From positions 1 through 10,080 of the forward strand of contig CAZOOP010000064.1 in assembly GCA_964581465.1 (NCBI GenBank): a DNA stretch of 10,080 nt. Direction: 5' to 3'. Under the pieces are notes generated by a model. It did not search any database, was not told where the DNA came from, and saw only the letters and a list, made by a program, of their open reading frames with translations. This stretch comes from WJMB01 sp964581465. GTDB lineage: Bacteria; RBG-13-66-14. Positions 5,471-10,080 of this stretch are shown one piece after another. How positions within the stretch are numbered: position 1 is the first letter of the stretch; the number at the start of each line of letters is the position of its first letter. The position numbers and the translations under genes were made by a program.

Positions 5471-6538
5471 TTGGCTAAGAAGCGCGTGGGCATCCTCACC
5501 GGCGGGGGCGACGCCCCGGCCCTCAACGCGGTCATCCGCGGCGCGGTGCGTCGCGGCGTAACGGTATACGATTACGAATTCGTCGGCCTGCGCCTGGGCT
5601 GGCGCGGCCTGCTCGAGCGGCTCACCATCCCCCTGGGGCTGCCCGAGGTCGAGGATATCCTGGAGCTCGGCGGCACCATCCTGGGTTCCAGCCGCACCAA
5701 TCCCTTCGGCAAGAACGCCGAGGTCGAGGTGCCCCAGTGCGAGAAGAATTTCAAGGAGCTGGGCCTGGACGCCCTGATCGCCTGCGGAGGCGACGACACC
5801 CTGGGCGTGGCGCGCAGGTTCTCCGACCGCGGCCTGCCCATGGTCGGCGTGCCCAAGACCATCGACAACGACGTCGCGGTCACCGACTACACCTTCGGCT
5901 TCTGGACCGCCGTAGAGCGGGTGATGCGCTCGGTGGATGAGCTGCGCACCACGGCGCGAAGCCACGAGCGGATCTTCATCGTCGAGGCCATGGGTCGCCA
6001 TGCTGGCTGGATCGCCGCCTACGGCGGAATGGCCGGCGGCGCCGACTATATCTTCACCCCGGAGCAGCCCTTCGAGCTCGACGACCTGGCCTGGAGCTTG
6101 CGCCGCCGCTGGGATGCCGGCTATCACTACGCCCTGGTCGTCGTCGCCGAGGGCGCCGAGTGGAAGGGCCGCGAGGTCTACCAGGAGGACGTGGCCAAGG
6201 ACGAGTTCGGCCACGTCTATCTGGGCGGCATCGGTCTGGAGCTCTCCAAAGCGCTGGGCAGGATGCTCGCCCCGGACTTCGGCCGCAAGACCAACGACCT
6301 GACCCGCCACGTCGTGCTCTCGCACCTGCAGCGCGGCGGCAGTCCCTGCGCCTTCGACCGCATCCTGGGCACCCGCTACGGCGCCGGCGCCGTCGATCTG
6401 ATCGCCACCAAGAAGTACGGTTACATGACCGCCCTCAAGGGCGTCGACGTCGTCCCCGCCGAGATCACCGACGCGGTCAGCGAGACCAAGATGGTCAGCC
6501 AGGACTTCCTCGATCTGGCCCGCAACTTCTTCTATTAG
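5471..6538 (+). CDS. pfp: 6-phosphofructokinase, pyrophosphate-dependent type by motif
   Basis: A 355-residue phosphofructokinase that makes fructose 1,6-bisphosphate from fructose 6-phosphate in glycolysis. The N-terminus reads RVGILTGGGDAPALNAVIRG (5-24). SSRTNPFG (73-80) follows, then GGDDT (106-110), PKTIDND (128-134) with catalytic Asp132, MGRHAGW (174-180) and HLQRGGSP (285-292). ATP-dependent enzymes usually have GGDGS and PGTIDND. The Asp at 109 and Lys at 129 are the known signature of PPi-dependent enzymes, and the whole resembles the group III (Amycolatopsis-like) lineage. PPi use would make the step reversible; this is inferred from motifs. The start is TTG 5471, with CGGAGG at 5459-5464 just upstream; the frame is open back to 5369 but those 34 residues do not resemble the family and overlap the promoter. 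It is the first gene of a likely three-gene operon. Confidence 0.93.
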   Translation: MAKKRVGILTGGGDAPALNAVIRGAVRRGVTVYDYEFVGLRLGWRGLLERLTIPLGLPEVEDILELGGTILGSSRTNPFGKNAEVEVPQCEKNFKELGLDALIACGGDDTLGVARRFSDRGLPMVGVPKTIDNDVAVTDYTFGFWTAVERVMRSVDELRTTARSHERIFIVEAMGRHAGWIAAYGGMAGGADYIFTPEQPFELDDLAWSLRRRWDAGYHYALVVVAEGAEWKGREVYQEDVAKDEFGHVYLGGIGLELSKALGRMLAPDFGRKTNDLTRHVVLSHLQRGGSPCAFDRILGTRYGAGAVDLIATKKYGYMTALKGVDVVPAEITDAVSETKMVSQDFLDLARNFFY

Positions 6539-6556
6539 GAGGCCGTCTTCGAGCTC

Positions 6557-8026
6557 ATGCTTGATATTGATATCCAGGACCTTTTCCGTCGGACAAACCC
6601 TTGGTGGGTTGATAAACCTGGGCCGGTATTACCGTCATACCGGCGTTGGGCTTACGCGCCCTTGTTCAAAAGCCTGCACAGCGAATTGGCGCCGATTACC
6701 ATCCTGAGGGGGCCTCGTCAGGTAGGTAAAACAACCCTCCAGCTCCAGATTATCGACGAGTTGTTGGAGTCGGGCGTGCATCCCCGGCGCATCCTGCGCG
6801 TTCAGTATGATGAGGTGCCCTCGCTAAAGAAGCTAAAAGAGCCCCTGCTCAGAGTGGTTGATTGGTATGAACGCACCATTCTCGGTGAGACATTGAATGA
6901 GGCGGCTCATCGGGATAACCGCGCCTATCTCTTTCTCGATGAGGTGCAAAACCTCCCTGACTGGGCGGTCCAGCTTAAACACCTCGTTGATCACAGTACG
7001 GTTCGGGTTCTATTGACCGGCAGCAGCTCTCTAAGGATAGCTGCGGGCAAGGACAGCCTGGCTGGTCGAATCTCAACCTTCACCCTTGGAACACTGCTGT
7101 TACGGGAGATTGCCGCCGTGCGCGGCTTGGCGGAAAGGGAGGGGCACTTACCCACGCTGTTCGAGCGGGATATCCTGTTGGATCAGCGCTGTTGGACGGA
7201 TTTGGCTCACCTGGAGGTAGATGAGGCCCTGGCTGAGGCTTTTACAGCCTTTTCGCAACGCGGTGGTTATCCCATCGTGCACCGCGCCGCTGATGCGCCT
7301 TGGAACGTGGTTGCCGCTCAGTTAAACGAGAACGTGATCAAACGGGCCATCCAGCATGATCTGCGTCTCTCCGAAAGTGGGGGTCGGCGCCGTGATCCCG
7401 ACTTGCTCGAAGAACTGTTTCGACTGGCCTGCCGATATATCGGTCAGACACCGGGAAGAGCGTTGTTTGTTCGTAGTCTGAAGGAAAGCCTGGATGCCGA
7501 TGTCGGTTGGCAGAGAGTCCTGAGTTACCTGAAGTTTCTTGATGGTGCTTTACTGTTGCGGCTCATCCGACCCCTCGAGCTGCGGATGAAGAAGGTCCGC
7601 TCCGTTTTCAAGCTATGCCTCTGTGATCATGGTTTGCGGAGTAGTTGGTTGGGAGAAAGAATCCCCTTGGATCCGGTTGAGCTCGAACGTGTTCCTGAAT
7701 TGAGCTCTCAAGCCGGACATATCGCGGAGAGTGTTGTCGGCGCTTTTCTGCGAGATATTCCAGCTCTGCAACTCAACCACCTCCCTGAACGCGGCACTCA
7801 ACCCGAGGTCGATTACATCATCACAATTGGTGACAGGCGGATACCCTTGGAGGTCAAATACCAGCGACGGATTGATCCTTTCCGGGATACTTTAGGCATC
7901 CGGGCCTTCATTGAGACGACCGCTAATCGAGCCCCTTTCGGACTGCTGATAACACAACGACCTGTCCAGATCGATGATCCGCGTATTATTGGTATCCCTT
8001 TGGTAAATCTTCTCTTACTTAGATAG
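6557..8026 (+). CDS. AAA+ ATPase of the AAA_14/DUF4143 family
   Basis: A 489-residue P-loop ATPase. Walker A is GPRQVGKTT (52-60), Walker B is YLFLDEVQ (124-131), and VLLTGSSS (151-158) is the sensor-type strand of this family. The C-terminal part (about 240-489) is the DUF4143-type region; Glu391, Asp419 in EVDYII and Glu432-x-Lys434 in PLEVKYQ fit a PD-(D/E)xK nuclease-like core, often kept in these proteins. The role of the family is poorly known; such genes are mobile and patchily distributed. Its codons are much less G/C-rich at the third position than those of both neighbours, suggesting acquisition from elsewhere. GGAGG at 6538-6542 overlaps the end of the upstream gene and lies 14 bases from the ATG, rather far. 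It sits 18 bases after the phosphofructokinase stop and 15 bases before the endonuclease III start. The frame is intact and full length. Confidence 0.88.
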   Translation: MLDIDIQDLFRRTNPWWVDKPGPVLPSYRRWAYAPLFKSLHSELAPITILRGPRQVGKTTLQLQIIDELLESGVHPRRILRVQYDEVPSLKKLKEPLLRVVDWYERTILGETLNEAAHRDNRAYLFLDEVQNLPDWAVQLKHLVDHSTVRVLLTGSSSLRIAAGKDSLAGRISTFTLGTLLLREIAAVRGLAEREGHLPTLFERDILLDQRCWTDLAHLEVDEALAEAFTAFSQRGGYPIVHRAADAPWNVVAAQLNENVIKRAIQHDLRLSESGGRRRDPDLLEELFRLACRYIGQTPGRALFVRSLKESLDADVGWQRVLSYLKFLDGALLLRLIRPLELRMKKVRSVFKLCLCDHGLRSSWLGERIPLDPVELERVPELSSQAGHIAESVVGAFLRDIPALQLNHLPERGTQPEVDYIITIGDRRIPLEVKYQRRIDPFRDTLGIRAFIETTANRAPFGLLITQRPVQIDDPRIIGIPLVNLLLLR

Positions 8027-8041
8027 TAACAGTCTAGGCTG

Positions 8042-8761
8042 ATGCCCATCGACAACGACAACATCGATGACGTCCTGCGCCGCGTCGCCGCCGACATCGG
8101 CGACGCCCGGGCCTTGACCGTGGACCAGGAGGGCCGCTGGGCGGGACCGCCGCCCACGGACCCCGCCGCCTACCACCCCGCTCCCGCCGTCGTCGACGAG
8201 CAGGCGCCCTTCCGCGTCTTGGTCAGTTGCCTGATCAGCCTGCGCACCAGGGACGAGGTCACCGGTCCGGCCACCGAGCGCCTCTTCAGGCTCGCCGACA
8301 CCCCGGAAACCATGGCCGATCTCTCCTCTGCGACCATCGCCAAGACTATCTACCCCGCCGGTTTCTACAACCAGAAGGGTGAGACGATCCGCCGGGTCAG
8401 CCGTCGCCTGGTCGAGGACTACGGCGGCAGGGTCCCCGACACCGTCGAGGAGCTCGTCAGGCTCAAGGGGGTCGGCCGCAAGACCGCCAACCTGGTGGTC
8501 ACCGTGGGCCACGGCAAGCCGGGGATCTGTGTGGACACCCACGTCCACCGCATCTTCAACCGCTGGGGCTACGTAACGACCCGGTACCCCGACCAGACCG
8601 AGAAGGCTCTGCGCGAGAAGCTGCCCGGCCATTGGTGGATCCCGGTCAACTCGATGCTGGTGGTCTTCGGGCGCGAGCGCTGCCAGCCCGTCTCGCCCCA
8701 CTGCTCGAGCTGCCCGCTGCTCGGGGACTGCCCCCGCCTGGGGGTGGAGCACAGCCGCTAG
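8042..8761 (+). CDS. nth: Endonuclease III (DNA glycosylase/AP lyase)
   Basis: A 239-residue base-excision repair enzyme that removes oxidised pyrimidines and nicks the abasic site. The helix-hairpin-helix LKGVGRKTAN (141-150) carries the catalytic Lys148, VDTHVHRI (164-171) carries the catalytic Asp165, and the iron-sulfur loop has Cys214, Cys221, Cys224 and Cys230 in the exact C-x6-C-x2-C-x5-C spacing. FRVLVSCLISLRTRDEV (57-73) is the usual start of the fold. The 50 or so residues ahead of it are longer than in E. coli Nth (211 residues). The ATG at 8042 has no clear Shine-Dalgarno, so translation may depend on coupling to the ATPase gene 15 bases upstream, or the true start may lie further in. 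The G/C-rich codon use returns here, as in phosphofructokinase. Confidence 0.93.
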   Translation: MPIDNDNIDDVLRRVAADIGDARALTVDQEGRWAGPPPTDPAAYHPAPAVVDEQAPFRVLVSCLISLRTRDEVTGPATERLFRLADTPETMADLSSATIAKTIYPAGFYNQKGETIRRVSRRLVEDYGGRVPDTVEELVRLKGVGRKTANLVVTVGHGKPGICVDTHVHRIFNRWGYVTTRYPDQTEKALREKLPGHWWIPVNSMLVVFGRERCQPVSPHCSSCPLLGDCPRLGVEHSR

Positions 8762-8777
8762 TATTGTCGGGCAATAC
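8761..8777 (+). repeat. Small hairpin after nth
   Basis: GTATTG (8761-8766), loop TCGGG, CAATAC (8772-8777): a perfect 6-bp stem starting at the last base of the stop codon and upstream of the main terminator. It may protect the mRNA end; no T-run follows. Confidence 0.35.
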
Positions 8778-8797
8778 GGGAGAAACCGCTGGAAAAC

Positions 8798-8828
8798 GGG
8801 ACGGGCTTCGGCCCGTCCCTTTCTTCTT
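8798..8828 (+). terminator. Intrinsic terminator of the operon
   Basis: Perfect 9-bp stem GGGACGGGC (8798-8806) and GCCCGTCCC (8811-8819) around a TTCG tetraloop, followed by TTTCTTCTT. It ends the pfp-ATPase-nth transcription unit. Confidence 0.92.
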
Positions 8829-8855
8829 GACAAAGCAGAATACTCCACCTAACAT
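8827..8855 (+). promoter_or_regulatory. Promoter of the secreted repeat protein
   Basis: A consensus TTGACA at 8827-8832, 17 bases, then TAACAT at 8850-8855 (four of six). It starts in the T-run of the preceding terminator, so the two units are packed back to back. The leader would be about 70 bases, ending in the strong site AAAGGAGG (8918-8925) before the ATG at 8932. Confidence 0.6.
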
Positions 8856-8931
8856 TAACATTAGTTTTCACTTTCAACCATCATTGCTGTCTAGGCTGTC
8901 TGGCGGCAGACGACCTCAAAGGAGGCGGAGA

Positions 8932-10080
8932 ATGAAACAGTCGCTGTTACTCGTTTTGGCCTTGGCCTTAGTTGCACCTGCAACCGCCGATGACTGGATT
9001 CTCGAGACGGTGGACTCGGATGGTGGTGGTGATGTGGGCCGGTTCACCTCCCTGGTGCTGGATTCGAGTGGGAACCCGCACATCTCTTACTACGACGCCG
9101 GCAACGACGACCTCAAGTACGCCGCCTGGAACGGCGCGAGCTGGGATATCGAGACGGTGGATTCGGGTGGTCAGGTCGGCAGTTTTACCTCCCTGGCGCT
9201 GGATTCCAACGACAACCCGCACATCTCGTACCTCGACATCACCAACTACGACCTCAAGTACGCCGCCTGGAACGGCTCGAGCTGGGAGATCGAGACGGTG
9301 GACTCGGACGGTGATGTCGGCAGGGACACATCCCTGGCGCTGGATTCCAGCGGCAACCCGTATATTTCGTACTGGGACTACACCAACTGGGATCTCAAGT
9401 ACGCATACTGGAATGGCGCGAGCTGGAACCTCGAGACGGTGGACTCGTCAGGTGATGTCGGTCTTTACACCTCGCTGGCACTGGATTCCAGCGGCTATCC
9501 GCATATCTCGTACCGGGACTGCGGCAACCACGACCTCAAGTACGCCGCCTGGAACGGCGCGAGTTGGGAGATCGAGACGGTGGATTCGGACGGTTATGTA
9601 GGCGGCTACACCTCCCTGGCGCTGGATTCCAGCGGCAACCCGCATATCTCGTACTGGGGTTATACCAATTACCAACTCAAGTACGCCCGATGGAACGGCG
9701 CGAGCTGGGAGATCGAGACAGTGGACTCGGATGGAAATGTCGGCTTGTACACCTCCCTGGCGTTGGATTCCAGCGGCAACCCGCATATCTCATACTCGGA
9801 TTTTACCAATTCCGACCTCAAGTACGCCGCCTGGAACGGCTCGAGCTGGGAGATCGAGACAGTGGATTCGGGTGGTGAGGTCGGCAGTTTTACCTCCCTG
9901 GCACTGGATTCCAGCGGCAACCCCCACATCTCTTACTTTGAAGGTACCTACGGCAGCCTCAAGTTCGCCACCACCCGCCCGGACTGGGATATTGAGGATG
10001 TTGAACTAACAGCTTCGTCCGCCGCCGACGGCGTTCTGCTGGGCTGGACGGTCAGCGGCGACGTGCCCGCCGGTGTCCGC
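8932..10080 (+). CDS. Secreted seven-repeat protein, probable beta-propeller (partial)
   Basis: Open to the window edge (383 codons seen, no stop). Residues 1-19 are a Sec signal peptide with a Lys, a Leu/Ala core and an ATA cleavage site before Asp20. Residues 25 to about 354 are seven repeats starting at 25, 74, 121, 168, 215, 262 and 309; the first is 49 residues and the next five are exactly 47. Each has the order ETVDS, VG, TSLALDSSGNPHISY, LKYA, WNG, SW; the seventh ends degenerate (KFATTRPDW). Seven units of this length, each with about four strands, suit a closed seven-bladed propeller. From 355 a new domain begins (VELTASS, GVLLGWTV, DVPAGVR), like the interblock domain found before C-terminal sorting domains in other candidate-phylum exoproteins. 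The ligand is unknown. ATG 8932 is set by AAAGGAGG and the signal peptide. Confidence 0.88.
   Translation, partial: MKQSLLLVLALALVAPATADDWILETVDSDGGGDVGRFTSLVLDSSGNPHISYYDAGNDDLKYAAWNGASWDIETVDSGGQVGSFTSLALDSNDNPHISYLDITNYDLKYAAWNGSSWEIETVDSDGDVGRDTSLALDSSGNPYISYWDYTNWDLKYAYWNGASWNLETVDSSGDVGLYTSLALDSSGYPHISYRDCGNHDLKYAAWNGASWEIETVDSDGYVGGYTSLALDSSGNPHISYWGYTNYQLKYARWNGASWEIETVDSDGNVGLYTSLALDSSGNPHISYSDFTNSDLKYAAWNGSSWEIETVDSGGEVGSFTSLALDSSGNPHISYFEGTYGSLKFATTRPDWDIEDVELTASSAADGVLLGWTVSGDVPAGVR
9004..9996 (+). repeat. In-gene tandem repeat, 141-base period, seven units
   Basis: Units begin at GAGAC of 9004, 9151, 9292, 9433, 9574, 9715 and 9856: one interval of 147 bases, then five of exactly 141. 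DNA identity is high even at silent positions in the segment CTGGATTCCAGCGGCAAC and in GACCTCAAGTACGCC, pointing to recent duplication or gene conversion. The last unit is diverged at its end. Confidence 0.9.

Noticed and set aside
5441..6325. 294-residue minus-strand frame.
   Set aside because: Antisense shadow of phosphofructokinase.
8015..8848. 277-residue minus-strand frame.
   Set aside because: Antisense shadow of nth that runs through its terminator.
9004..9996. Regular direct repeats considered as a CRISPR-like array.
   Set aside because: The period is a multiple of three, the repeats are coding and imperfect, and there are no unique spacers.
8972..10009. Trp/Ser/Thr/Arg-rich + strand frames and minus-strand frames with a repeated pattern.
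   Set aside because: Shadows of the seven-repeat gene, whose true frame starts at 8932 and runs off the window.

Overview
The window looks like a piece of a bacterial chromosome with very GC-rich genes separated by unusually long, AT-richer spacers. About 3 kb of the 10 kb is non-coding. The genes end mostly in G/C codons, and there are clear sigma-70-like promoters and intrinsic terminators. The secreted repeat protein at the right edge, with its 'GVLLGW...GDVPAGVR'-type C-terminal start, is of a kind common in candidate phyla such as Coatesbacteria and Eisenbacteria. That taxonomic guess is inference from style only.

Layout, left to right. (1) 1-895: non-coding, with two diverged dispersed repeats (family A at 140-223, family B at 292-500). 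(2) 896-1670: a single-gene unit with a strong promoter, a monotopic phosphoglycosyl transferase (bacterial sugar transferase) and a terminator. (3) 1671-2199: spacer with a second family B repeat that runs almost up to the next gene. (4) 2200-4089: a nitroreductase, then a tight group of an AHSA1/SRPBCC-domain protein with an acidic tail and two small, oppositely charged unknown proteins, closed by a strong terminator. (5) 4090-5390: spacer with an inverted third family B repeat, a second family A repeat, and a decayed IS1595-type transposase on the minus strand. (6) 5391-8828: a likely operon of PPi-type phosphofructokinase, an AAA_14/DUF4143 ATPase of clearly different base composition, and endonuclease III, with promoter and terminator. 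(7) 8827 to the edge: a secreted protein made of seven 47-residue repeats, probably a seven-bladed beta-propeller, cut by the window end.

The genes are mostly housekeeping (glycolysis, base-excision repair, surface glycan initiation) with accessory insertions. No complete defence system, CRISPR array, tRNA or rRNA is visible. The most unusual signals are the two repeat families, whose copies have diverged strongly yet align by hand without a single gap over 84 and 116 bases; the ATPase gene wedged neatly inside a housekeeping operon; and the small-protein cluster next to the AHSA1 protein.
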